Positions 23,640-35,387 of a DNA stretch of 64,000 nt are shown piece by piece. Under the pieces are notes generated by a model. It was given only the letters and a program-made list of their open reading frames with translations, did no database searches and was not told the DNA's origin. The translations under genes were made by a program, and so were the position numbers. Origin of the DNA: Epiperipatus broadwayi (taxonomy: Eukaryota; Onychophora; Udeonychophora; Euonychophora; Peripatidae); contig JAQFVV010012537.1 of assembly GCA_028023455.1 (NCBI GenBank), forward strand, positions 2,234,001-2,298,000, given 5' to 3'. Position 1 is the stretch's first letter. Every line of letters starts with the position of its first letter.

Positions 23640-23935
23640 AAAGGCAAATCACCTCAGGCAGCAGAGAAATCGAATACTATTAGGAAGGTATAAATAGTGG
23701 CCCTTTTAGAAAGACAGAGAGGAAGAACAGACAAAAAAAAAGAGTTTGAGAAGTCTCCATGATTTTTGAAATGTTGAGTGAGTAGTAGAAAGGGTAGATC
23801 ACCACCCATACCTTCCTGAAACCTGAAATCTTCCATTGTGTCACTGCCAGAACCTGCCTGCAAAGAAGCCATCTGCCGCCAATGTTCGCCCACAGAACTC
23901 ATCCCGGGGAACTCCAAGGTAAAATGCCAAAGAGC
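23640..23935. other. GC-richer island A, unidentified
   Basis: This stretch is clearly less AT-rich than its surroundings. The minus strand has an 87-codon open frame (23917-23654) with wording such as GEHWRQMASLQAGSGSD, which I do not recognise. The plus strand ends in ccaaggtaaaatg, which resembles a splice donor. It could be a non-coding or terminal exon, or a fragment of an unknown element. Confidence 0.3.
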
Positions 23936-24689
23936 TTAAATACTTTCATCAAGATGTTAGAAACTATATAATTTCATAAAGCTTAAAAAAAAAGTCTAAA
24001 GTTATTGTTTATTGAAAATCTTTTAACTGATTCTTTAACCCATTTTCTTTTAAATTATAATGTTTTTCATAACTCAAGCTCACCATAATTTTTAATATTT
24101 TGATTATTTGACTATGAAACTATTTATTTATTTTTATGTTAATTTTAGCATGAGATTTCATGCATTGATTTTTTATTTCAACAAACTTCACTCATGGGGG
24201 CTCAAAGAGAGTAATTTGCTAAGAGAGCAAATTATGTTTACTAGGGGAAGGGAGCTTTAGCAGAGAACGAATTAATTTTTAAAATAAAATAAGTTGATCT
24301 ATTTTTATTTTTGCAAGTGAAGTTATGTCGAATATATATATATCTCAAAAATAAACTGACCGTAATTGTTTTAAATAAATTTATTATAGATTTCCCAGGA
24401 TGGGATTCTACTATTTTATATTTCTGTAATTTGAAACAAAAGTAATATGCTATAGATTTTTGATCTAGTAACAGCGCCTCTCGAGAGCGTCAGTTAATTG
24501 TCATGCCTTTTTTTTAAGAAAGTGGGAAGGGGGGATTTATTCGAGAAGTAAATTTCCTTATTCTATATGTTTGGTTTTGTAGGTTAAATATTTACATAAA
24601 GTAGTTGTTTATGCAGGTTGATCTCTATGCAGTATTAGATCATTTAAGGCTATTTAATTATAATTCATTCATATTTAATGATTATAATA
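23936..24689. other. AT-rich spacer
   Basis: No gene is recognised. Near 24470-24535 there are short GC-richer pieces (acagcgcctctcgagagcgtc). Confidence 0.4.
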
Positions 24690-24970
24690 TCTCGGGTTAA
24701 TAAAGAATGCTTGGAGTAGCATGGACAGACCCAAAATGGTCATTCAGTTTTTGTTTGGAGTTGGCTCTGGGTTATGCATACATCTGTGAGCCAGAGAGCA
24801 TGGTTGAGGTAGAGTTGGTTTGTCAGCATAATTCGTTTAGGCAGGTATGAGGGCTCTCTGTAAATCCTATCTCCTACCGGTATATGACCGCATCAGACGG
24901 ACTTACCGATTTCCCTTTTTCTTCATTGGAATAGGCATCTGAGTGTCCATAATCTGGCTCATATGTTCTT
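24690..24970 (-). other. GC-richer island B with exon-like stretch
   Basis: On the minus strand, a short open stretch reading YEPDYGHSDAYSNEEKGKS (about 24964-24907) is followed immediately by gtaagt, a consensus-like splice donor, at about 24906-24901. The frame closes upstream within a few codons, and there is no strong acceptor. The rest of the island contains ctcctaccggtatatgacc on the plus strand and looks repeat-like. I cannot name a protein family. Confidence 0.25.
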
Positions 24971-25914
24971 ACCTACATTTCTTCTCTCATTTGCATTCAT
25001 ATACTTATTAACCCAATATTGTTTTGCTTTTCTTTTGCCTATCTAATACGTAAGCCATAGGGAAATGATTCTACTTAAGGACCTTCGACCTGAGTAATCA
25101 ACTCTTTTGGTTTTTTTTCATAATTAGTTAAAATCATTTAATTTTAGCTAATTCACATTATAGTTCTTATAAGGTGTGATTTTAGTTGAAAGTCCAACTA
25201 AAGTAGCTTGTTGGTTTGATAATTAACTGATCTATTTTTTTATATAACAGCTTACAGTTTTAATCACTGTAAAGTTAGTTATAAGATTTTCCAGCAAGAT
25301 CCACTAATCTCATAAAACATTAGTTATTTGAAATCTAAATTATTATTTATAAAGAGAAATAAAATCAATTTTTTTTTATGTTATTGGAGTAAGACATCGA
25401 AGCAGTCTTATTATCATTGTTTATTTAATGTCCATCTCAATAAAAATGTTTTTTAAAATCTTTTGTAAAGAAGAAATAAAATATTTATTCTTTATATACA
25501 TCAGTCAGGCAAATGTTTAGACCTGCTGCTGTATTATAAGCTTGTACTAAATGGACAAGGATAATTTTAAAATCCGTGATCATTTAATTTTAAAATCTTT
25601 TTTTTCAATAAATGTAAACAAAATAAATATGTACAAACCCAATAATATCAAAGATAACCGCTAATGTAAATTCATCATAAACTTATCTAATTATAAAGTT
25701 AATTTAAAGATTGTGTTTTTTGTAAAGAGCTTGAGTTAAATATAAATGTAAAATACTTAATGATTTTAAAATATATATAACTAAAACAAAACTTCCAGTG
25801 TTCCTCGAATCATTTTTATTTATTTTTATTTTAAATAATCTTTGATTTTAAGTTTATATATAAATCAATCACCCAAGTTCTCATTAAAATATAATAAAAA
25901 AATAAACCTCATGC
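24971..25914. other. AT-rich spacer
   Basis: No gene is recognised. Weakly coding-like minus-strand wording (KRKAKQYWVNKYMNANERR) lies at about 25045-24985, but it is too short to support a call. Confidence 0.35.
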
Positions 25915-26115
25915 TTTAAGACTCAGCTTCCGGCATGGTAAAAGTAAAGGAATTCGATGTTATCATCAAGAAAGGTTATTGATTAGATCTTTGACCTGGG
26001 GATATAGGTAAATAGGGCAAAATCCAGGATGTACCTGACTTATATATCTTGGACATGGATGGATTCAAGGTACGCTACCTGTATTCCGGGTCTTGTTGGA
26101 TCGATATACATTTTT
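25915..26115. other. GC-richer island C, unidentified
   Basis: A more complex stretch of about 200 bases with short coding-like pieces on the plus strand (KVKEFDVIIKKGY; then VPDLYILDMDGFKVRYLYSG) broken by stops. It may be a decayed transposon ORF or an old pseudogene. The family is not recognised. Confidence 0.25.
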
Positions 26116-26134
26116 CGACCGGTACAATATAAAC

Positions 26135-26262
26135 TTATTAAACCATAGATGAAGGTGGTACCACCTTTATTGTTAAAAGAGGTTGCCTTGACTATAGGTT
26201 GAGATTATTGATATTATCATCTATATTTATAAACCTATTAAAGCCTTGGGTAATTGGCTTTA
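26135..26262. repeat. MITE-like repeat M1, copy 2 (inverted)
   Basis: It carries gtaccacctttattgttaa and gaggttgccttgactatagg, the reverse complement of the segment at 22811-22855. The central ggtggtaccacc is itself palindromic. Confidence 0.75.
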
Positions 26263-26449
26263 TTGTCTTAAGCTTTCTGATTCACATCTTTATTATATCT
26301 GCCTTTTTTGTAGAAAGATGATTTAATTTAACAAATACACTATTACAAGTTTTTTTAATAATTTTCTCTCCAGTCCAGCTATTCTAGTTTCTCTAAAATT
26401 GTGATCAAATAGCAAAGCTACTGTTAGTATGTGTTTATTTAATAATATT

Positions 26450-26790
26450 CTTTATAGACAATAAAAGTAAATTGGTATTAATATAGTGTATGGTCTATCC
26501 ATCTGTTGAAGATATATAGTATTTATTATTGAATTAAATAAAAATTAATGGATACAAAATAAAATATCCATGTTTATTTTTGGATTAACAGTTTCAAGAA
26601 TTTATATTAAATAAAATCAAGAGAAAAATATATTTTTCAATTAAAATAATTAATTTACCAAAACAATATCAATTCTTTAACAAAAAAAAAATACATTGAC
26701 AAATCTAATATAAACAAATATCGATATTTATTTTGAATTCATGATGGCTACATTTATAATTGACTTTACTGAAAATGTATATTAAATATT
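26450..26790 (+). repeat. Dispersed AT-rich repeat R4, copy 2
   Basis: Words shared in order with 12770-13080 (see that entry) mark this as a diverged copy. Confidence is limited by low complexity. Confidence 0.4.
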
Positions 26791-26882
26791 GCTTAATTTT
26801 ATTTCATATACATTTTGTGTGTTGATTATTTTTTAACTTTCTTTTATTTAATACATATTTGTATTGATATATATATATATAG

Positions 26883-27600
26883 TTTATTAAGTAAATGAAA
26901 TACTCTCAAACCAAAGCACAAGATAAAACATTTTAAAAGACTAAAACAGACCAATTTATCTCTTTTACCTAAATTCATTAATATAGGCAAATCTGAAGCA
27001 CTTTGGAAAAAAACAATGAAGATCTTAAATTGATTATATTATTTTTTTAAAGCTTCATTTCAAATTGCTTTATGTTATTTTAATTAACATTTGTAAAAAT
27101 TTTCAATTTATAACTTATCAATATTAAATAAAATAACAAAACATGTAAATAGGCTGCATTATCACCCCAACAAAGGTTAATTTAATAAATGAAATACTCT
27201 CAATCCAAAGCACAAGAAAATACTTTTTAAAAGAAAAGAACAGACCATCTTATCTTTTTTATTTAAATTCATTTATATAGGCAAATCTGAAGTGTTGAGG
27301 TGTTAATCTAATATATTATGGGAATTTTTATATATTTCATTATTTGATTTGATATTGACAAGCTGTAAATTAAAAAATTTCACGTCAATTAAAATAATGT
27401 AAAACAATTTGAAATATAATTTTAAAGAAGTAATATAATCAATTTAACATTTTCATGCTTTCTTTCCAAAGTGCTTCAGATTTGCCTATATAAATAAATT
27501 TAGATAAAAAAAATAAGATGGTTTGTTCTTTTCTCTTAAAAAAGTATATCTTGTACTTTGTATTGCATAATATTAACCTCTGGAAAAAGTTTATATTTAT
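26883..27600. repeat. Foldback element with about 250-bp arms
   Basis: The left arm (26886-27140) and the right arm (about 27345-27590) are imperfect reverse complements over their length. Marker words are aggcaaatctgaagcacttt on the left and aaagtgcttcagatttgcct on the right. A third, shorter copy in the left-arm orientation lies in the loop at about 27178-27296. There is no transposase. Short open frames across the arms are shadows of the repeat. Confidence 0.8.
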
Positions 27601-27856
27601 ATTCATTTTATTTGATATATACAGGAAATTCAAGAATAAATGCAGTCGTTATAAATTCAAAAGTAAGTGAAATGTTTTTAAGATTTTCATTTGTGATTAT
27701 ATTTTATTTACCATCAATATATTTTTTGGGAAATAATTGATATTATTATGATAAATACATTATTTTTATTAAAAATATATTATAATTTTTGATTTCTTAA
27801 ATATATTTCTGTAACTGAAAAATTTAATAAATAAATGATGATAATTTGTCAAGTAT
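27601..27856. other. AT-rich spacer
   Basis: Nothing recognisable. Confidence 0.4.
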
Positions 27857-27970
27857 TGGTAGCCGAGAGGTCAGCGCAGCTGCAACTGCTTGCAGACAGT
27901 TGTCGCGGGTTCCCTTATTAACACCAATAAATTTTTGTCAGTTAAATATTTCTAACACAAGAAAGCTGCA
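27855..27970 (+). mobile_element. tRNA-like SINE head (family S2)
   Basis: The stretch ggtagccgagaggtcagcgc resembles the start of a class II (Leu/Ser-like) tRNA with its A box. The segment cgcgggttccc is B-box-like. The same arrangement (tgcttgcagac, then cagacggttgcc) is found at 57780-57965. It lacks a credible acceptor stem, so I call it a SINE head rather than a tRNA gene. Confidence 0.6.
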
Positions 27971-28757
27971 GAATTATGAGTACAGTCTGTTAGAATTGTT
28001 TTTGACAAGAGCATATACATATCCACTTATCTCCCTTGGTTACTATAGTCTTCATTATGGCATATTGATATAGAACTTAATAATAAATAATGCATTTATA
28101 ATGTTTTATATATAAAAAATAGTATTGTTAACTGAAAATAATTTACGTGATTAAAAAATTATTTAAAACTTAATTATTTTTACTTCCAATTGTTAATTTA
28201 AAATAGTAAGCATTTTTATTAATTAATTTATTAAATTATATTGTTTAATAACTTTCAAATAAATATTTATTATAAAAAAAAGCTTACACAAATTTGTGTT
28301 AATTTGCAACCACACTATAAGTTAGAAAGACAAATAAAGGCGTTATTCACCATGATTAGGCAATCATTCATGGTTCTCTTTAACCTGAATTGTCTTTTTA
28401 AAAAATAACCTATTAACTGAAGTTAATAATATGTCACTAAAAATTTTAAAGGTAGATTTTTCTTTAATTAAATTGTTTTTGTATTTTTTGCTTTATGTGC
28501 TTATAATTACATCTGTGTTTTGAGAATCTTATTGACACAAAAAAATTTTTTTTCTTGTTGTTATCTCATTCTTGTCAACAATTAAATACGTTTAAAATTA
28601 CTTAGAATTATTTTCATAAAATTATAAAAGTAATTAGGTAAATAATAATAAAAGTTAAAAATAAAAATTCTGTAGGATTTTTAAAATATGATTTTAATAT
28701 TAATTAGTTTAAATTTTATCAATTAAAACTTAGGATTTTAATAGTCATTATAGCGCT
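27971..28757. other. AT-rich spacer
   Basis: No gene is recognised. Confidence 0.4.
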
Positions 28758-29040
<283 letters not shown>

Positions 29041-29151
29041 GCATATTATCTATGTATTGGTCTGTCTATTTTTATATCTACCTGTTCCTCTATTTATTTG
29101 CCTGTGTTGTCTATATGTATATTTATTTAAAAATATTACCAAATTCACCAC

Positions 29152-29423
29152 TTCCTTTATTTTGCATCACATGATCACATCTCCAATACTAGCACATAAT
29201 TGTTTATAAAGAAAGCAAAGCAAAACTCCATATAGTAGTGCCACCTGTGCTAAACAGAGTAATCAATGGATGCCAGAAGGCTTGTGCATAAAATCCGTAT
29301 TGGATGAGTAGGTATTAGATAGGGATTTTATGCACAAGCCTTCTGGCATCCATTGATTACTCTGTTTAGCACAGGTGGCACTACTATATGGAGTTTTGCT
29401 TTGCTTTGTTTCCTTTATTTTGC
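29152..29423. repeat. Palindromic element P1 with 14-nt target-site duplication
   Basis: The arms, about 29214-29297 and 29320-29407, are almost perfect reverse complements separated by a loop of about 22 bases. The arms contain cacctgtgctaaacagagta and ccagaaggcttgtgcataaa. The left end has an unpaired extension beginning atcacatgatcacatctcc. The whole (29166-29409) is bracketed by an exact 14-base direct repeat ttcctttattttgc at 29152-29165 and 29410-29423. It has no coding capacity. Larger relatives lie at 54790-55245 and 55285-56666. Confidence 0.9.
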
Positions 29424-29477
29424 TGTAATATCTTATATAAATTCAATTTATCCACATTACTTTGAATACTTTTTAGA

Positions 29478-29620
29478 AAAATTTGTTTATTGTACATATA
29501 TGCATACATAATCTTGCATTTCAACTGTCCTGCAGGATAGTTAAAATAAAAATGACTCTGAAGAAGACTGCAGGACAGTTGAATTATAAGATTGTGTATG
29601 CATATATGTACAATAAAAGG
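29478..29620. repeat. Inverted repeat built from a SINE-like tail
   Basis: The arms, about 29490-29537 and 29567-29613, pair with few mismatches; shared words include tttcaactgtcctgcag on the left and ctgcaggacagttgaa on the right. The right arm begins after ctgaagaagac and has the same order as the S2 SINE tail at about 57910-57965. Confidence 0.75.
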
Positions 29621-32600
29621 TTTTTACTAAAAAATAGAATGGATAAATTGCATTTATGTCTATTTAACTGATTATGTGGCTGTTGTCTATTTATTTATCT
29701 ATTTATTTAATGGTCTGTCACCATCTGTTTATTTAGCTACATATAATGCAAACCATAGAAACAATATAATAATTAAATGACACACAATGTCTATATAAGG
29801 ATATCGTGAGAAATTTACTTATATTTAATATATAGGTCATCAATTTTTAAATATTTTACAAAAAATGGAGCATTTTTATTTTAAAAAGATTAACTTTTTG
29901 TTATTTATTATTTAACTACAAATAGTAATTTAGCTTCTTATCACAAAATAAAAAAACCTTAATCAACAAATGAAATGTTGTGTGAATCTAATATCTTTTA
30001 AATTATAACAATAACAGGGCACTAATGTGAACTGAATTTGATAACAATTAAAAGTTTTCATCTATTACAATGTTTTATGAACTTGCAACATCTAAGACAA
30101 GATGTGATCTTGGTATAAGTTTTCAAATGCCTTAATTTTATATAATTTTTTTAACTGAACAAGTATCTATATCAATATCTTTCTACGTATGTCTCTCTTT
30201 TGCACAAATCAAATTAGTTTAAATTTAGCTCATATAGTATAAGTTTTATGTTCTCTTCTGTGGGTTTATTGGTATTTCATATTGATTGTAGTCTAACCAG
30301 AAGTAAATTTTTTTCACCTTTTGCAATTTATTTCTATTTATTTCTACTTTTTAAGACAAACATTATTATATTTGAAAGCAATCAACTGATCAAACAAAAG
30401 TAATTTTATTTTTACATTTTTGCAATTTTATGGTTCTCTTTAATTTTTTGTATAAATATTTTAATATTTATTATAAATAATGCTTATAATTAAAAAAATC
30501 AAATTTGAAAGAATTATATAAAACAAATACTTTTCTTAGGAATGGTATAACATACCACTTGTATTATTTATGTTACAAAACTACATGTAGTTATTGTGAG
30601 TTAAATTTATAAGTACTTCTTTTTTTAAAGTTTGTTTTATTTTATTGATATCAGATAAATATTGTATATAGTTTCCAATTTTTGAGCATCTTTATATCAT
30701 CACTGTCAAGATTGAAGCATTAATAATTTATATATTTTATTATGAAATTTTGTAAACTAAAACAAATTTTGAAAAAAAAAAAGAATGAATGAAAAAATGT
30801 TTATACATTTAAAAAACTAGGTTGCATTTGGAAAAAAAATTGACTGTGTTTTTAATGTGTTTTTTTTTTAAATTTTCTAATTAATTTTTGAATTATTTAC
30901 AAGTGAAGTCTAATGTTATCTTAATTCTAAATGGAGTGCTAATTTTAAAATATTAACTCGTAAAAATAATATTTTATTTATAAATTACATATAAGATGCA
31001 CTTTTTTCCTAATTTTGGACCCATAAAAGATGCATGCATCTTAAATTTGAAATAAAAATGTTTAATACCTTATTTTCTGCAGATTTTTGCTTTATGTTAT
31101 TCATGTGCCTAGTATTACTTTCGATGATCTGTGTAGAATAACTTGTTAAATCTTTTTTAGTCAAAAGAAAAAAGATTACCATTAAATGACAATCTTTTTG
31201 GATTAATTTTGTAAATGACTTTAATTCTCTTTCAAATCACTACTTTTAATGTTGTTTTGCTGATTTTACCATTGTTTTATTGAGAAAACCATACTGAATA
31301 ATCTTTAGAATTTTTTACAATAAATAAAACAATATAACAATGAGATAAGAATCTGCCTTCCAAGATGCTGATTGTTTGTTTCTTGTTCTCTACACAAGAG
31401 AGAGTCTGTCAATGATTTTGTGAGTTCCAATATCTTCATTTGATTTTCAAAGTGAAAATGTATGATTTAAAATCTTTTTAACCCATAATTTTTTTCAAAA
31501 AGTATTTTAAAATATAAATTATTTTATAAGAATCATTCAAATTTTAATAGAAAAATTTATTTTACATGAAAGCAAAGAAATCAATGATATATGGCTGCAA
31601 TTTCTAATTAGATGACAAAAATACATTTTACTTTGATTGCTATAGATTATTTTTGTTAATTATAAAAAGAAATTTATTTTTTAAAAAACTTTCATTTACT
31701 TTAATACTCTGATAAATTATCAATTTTCATGTTAGAAAAAGTTTTTAATAAATAAAAAAAAGATTTACCATAACATTAAATGTAAATACCATATTTTAAA
31801 TACTTTTTTTTTCTTTGAAAAAAAAACAAACCAACAAAACATTACGGTATACACTATAAAAAAATTGTAATGCGAACAATATGTGTATAATTTTGAGAGG
31901 GTTTTGCAGTCCTGGAAAGATATATTTGAAGAAATTATCAAGAAATCTTTCTTAAAATGTTGCATTTTTAACTATTTAAATGGCACTGAAGATGATGTGC
32001 CTGGTAAAATAGTGAAGATGTTGAAGGTGAAAATACATCTATAAAATATTTGTAATAAATTAGATTATTGTATTTATATTAGTTCCTGTTTAATTAAATG
32101 AAAATATTTGTCATTTTTCAATAAAATCATTAAAATTTTTTTTTTCAATTTTCCAGGCTTAAAATCCTACTGTGTTTTAAATATGGAGGTGTCTTATATT
32201 CGATGTAATATAGTAATTAATAAGTTTATAATGTAGAGCAGTGGTTTTAAACCTGTGAAAAAATGTTATGAGTCTTTATGATTAAAATAAAAAGAGAAAA
32301 ATGAATGAATGAAATAAAAGAAAATAGTGAAAGAAATCTTAATATCTCTCACTTAGTTTCTTTATTCTACTGTCTTCATTAAAAAACAGACAAAAGTTAA
32401 GATTGAATATGAAAAAAACTTTTTAATAGCAAAATATAGTACTCATAGGGTTTCATATCTTGGTGGTCCTCTCATGGAGATGCCCTGGGGTATAGTTTTG
32501 GCAACCTATAAGATTCAGATAGCCCTTACCATATGAGATATTTATATCAAAAGGAACTTAATTTCACATTACTAAATCAATAAATAAATTAAATGAAAAT

Positions 32601-32934
32601 AACATAGAAAAATCACATCATGAAAAATACTGAGGAATATTGGTATAGTGCAATAAATGCAGTTTTCAGAACTGCATGTGGCTCTTAATCAAGTTAAGTG
32701 TGGCTCCCATTGAAATCCGATTTTATTTTAATTATTTCAAAAAAATTTTTGATTGCACAGAAATGTGTAATATGACAGAAATTTTTTCAAACATTTTTAT
32801 TATTTATTTTATACAAATTATATCATGTATGTACATACATATTATTTTCAAATATATTGGGAAACTGTATATTAATAACATCTCATCATTATAAGTAGTA
32901 TTCTGTCCTATGGACATATCCAAATAGAAGTCAC
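29621..32934. other. Long AT-rich region without recognised genes
   Basis: I find no gene, RNA gene or confident repeat here. There are A/T runs (for example near 30770, 30862 and 31804). A patch with slightly higher complexity lies at about 32440-32540, without a convincing frame. Short open stretches at 31765-31965 and 32676-32894 look random. Confidence 0.4.
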
Positions 32935-34720
32935 ATCATCAATTCATCTATTAACGCACTCCATTATTTTCATTGCCCAGTTCTTTAATTCCAGTTTTTC
33001 CCATCTCTTATATCATTCAATGATTTCAATCTTTTTCATCCTTTCTTCTTGCTTCTACTCACCATTCCCTCAAAAACATACTTCATTAATCTATATTTTT
33101 TCTTAATATATGTCCAATCCAGTTTCTCTTTTTTTATTTTTTTTAGTCAAACTTCTTTTGTCATTTACTCTTTTCAAAGCTTCTTCATTTGTTATTTTAT
33201 TCATCCAACTGATTTTCCCCATTCTTCTTCATGTTCACATCTCACATGTTTTTAATTGGTTCCTAAATTTATTACTCATTGTCTACATTTCACAACCATA
33301 CAATAATATACTCTATACATAGCATTTAATTAATCTTTTTTCAATTCTCTCTTTAAAGCTCCACAAAATATTTTCTTTCTCTTAATAAATGCCTTTTTTG
33401 CTGACATTATTCTTCTTTTAACTTCAACTTCGCTCCTTCCATTCTCATTTAACCAACTACCCATATATCTAAATCCCTTTGCCTGTTGAACTATGTTATC
33501 ATGGATTTCAATTTCAGTCTTTTGACATTCCTCCTTATCCATAAACATTTAGTCTTCTTAACATTAATCTTCATTCCACATGCATGACATTCTTTCTCCA
33601 GATTATTCACCATATTCTGAAGATACTTTTCATCCTCAGCTTTAAGAGCCATATCATCTGCAAATCTTATACATTTTATTATTCTTCCTTCAACATTTTC
33701 TCTTCTATAGTCTAAATAATTATTTAGCTTGTTTTCTAAATAAATATTAACAAGAACAGGTGACATACTGCATCCTTGCCTAACTCCTCTTTCTATATTC
33801 ACTTCATCAGTGTCATAATTCTCTAGTGTAATTCTTATCTTTTTACAAGTATGCATATTCCAAATCAATCTTCTCTCTTTCCAAAACACTCCTTTATTTT
33901 TTTAAAATGGTTATAAGTTTAGTCCAGATTACAATATCAAATGCTTTTTCCAAATCCACAAAACATATACCAATTCCTTTATCTTTTTCAATATATCTTT
34001 CTGCAATTGTTCTAACAACACCAATAGCATCTTTTGAACTTTTCCCTCTCTGAAAATCAAATTGTTCTTCTCCAATATAATACTCTGATTTTCCCATAAA
34101 TACTTTGAGTTAAACTTATTGTCCTGAATTCATTATATTTAACAGCCCTTTTCTTTTTAGCAATTGGAATCATTATAGTTCTTAAAAAGTCTTCAGGCCA
34201 CACTTCACTATTATATATCAAAGTGCAAAGTCCAATTACTCCTTTCATAATAAATTCTACTATTTCTTTCAAAATTTCTATATGTTTTCAATCAAATTCA
34301 ACAGCCTTACCATTCTTCGTTTGTGCAATTGACTTTATTATTTCATCTGGTAATATGTTTATCATCTATTTCAATATCTTCTTCATTTTCATGTTCATAA
34401 TAAAATTAAATTATTTTCTTTTCTAAATAGACACTAAAGATATTCTTTCCATCTTTTTAACATATTATTGCTATCAGTTAATCTCTATCTATTTTTATTC
34501 ACTATTTCACTTGCTAACAATGTCTTTTTTTCCCAAGTAAAATTTCTAACTCTATCAAATACTAGATCATACCTTTTCACCTGTTGAATAATTTCTATCT
34601 CTCTACATTCTTGTTCCAATCATTTTTCTTCTCTTCTTATATCATTATTATTTTTTATATATGCTCTTTACCCTTCCTTAGTATTGACATTCTTCCATCT
34701 TCTCCATATTTCCATGCATA
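32935..34720 (-). mobile_element. LINE family 3, RT-containing fragment
   Basis: A minus-strand non-LTR retrotransposon fragment containing the region upstream of the reverse transcriptase, the reverse transcriptase, and the C-terminal part. The 3' edge near 32935 has a cacatcatcaattc-like sequence and no poly-A. The endonuclease is missing, so the copy is 5'-truncated. The family differs in sequence from families 1 and 2. Confidence 0.85.
32945..34690 (-). pseudogene. LINE reverse transcriptase pseudogene (family 3)
   Basis: In sense order: VWPEDFLRTIMIPIAKKK (about 34200), GEEQFDFQRGKSSKDAI (about 34070), GICFVDLEKAFDIV (about 33970, catalytic Asp region), GVRQGCSMSPVLVNIYLE (about 33800), RFADDMAL (about 33660, catalytic Asp pair), KGFRYMGSWLNENG (about 33475), and WMNKITNEEALKRVN (about 33210), a C-terminal signature of many invertebrate endonuclease/reverse transcriptase LINEs. 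Frameshifts near 34095, 33890 and 33540 and stops elsewhere make it non-functional. The box residues remain recognisable, so decay is moderate. Confidence 0.88.
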
Positions 34721-35387
34721 TATGGAATGATCACATGTGCATATTTATGATTTGTTGAATTTTGTGGTTATATTTTTCAGTGATATTTTTTCTATCAGCT
34801 AAATGTCCTATTTCATATTTTTTCAAAAAAATCTGATAAGTAAACTATTTTATTATGTCCTTTAAACTTATTTATGATGTATAATTTTTCTGCATTTATG
34901 CTAGCTTTTTTAAAGACATATACAGGTTAATACAATTGTTTTAATTGTTTAGAATTAATGCAATTAGAGTTTTATGTTTTTTAAAGCAATAATATATATA
35001 TATATAAAACTCTCGCAAATAAAACTGGAAAGCATTTGCTTGATTTTGGTTATGTTGTTTCTAATTTTGGTAGTAAATAATAATAAAACAGACCTTTAAG
35101 AGTTATCAGGAAAATATCACCCCAAAATAAATATAGTCCAAAATTGCTTTTAATTATTCTAAATTGTTTTTATTCTTATTTTATACTAAGAAGCTCTGTT
35201 TCTTCAACAATTTGTTGCACCGTTTATGAATATTTAAAAACAAGAATTAATATTTAGACATTTTGATTAATTATTTATTTATGTATTTTGTTTGAATTTC
35301 GGAATTTGGAAATAAATTTACTTATATTTTTTGTTACCATGATTTCAGAAAATATCAAAAAATAAAAATATAAACACGAAAATAAAA
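34721..35387. other. AT-rich spacer
   Basis: No gene is recognised. A TA dinucleotide tract lies near 34990-35006. Confidence 0.4.

Noticed and set aside
22795-26262. A confirmed 3.4-kb DNA transposon with M1 terminal inverted repeats
   Set aside because: M1 also occurs as a self-contained inverted repeat at 39.7 kb, no transposase is visible between the copies, and no target duplication was found, so it is kept only as a hypothesis.
27855-27915. A tRNA-Leu or tRNA-Ser gene
   Set aside because: Only the A-box and B-box regions resemble a tRNA; stems do not close, and the same unit with a SINE tail occurs at 57.8 kb.
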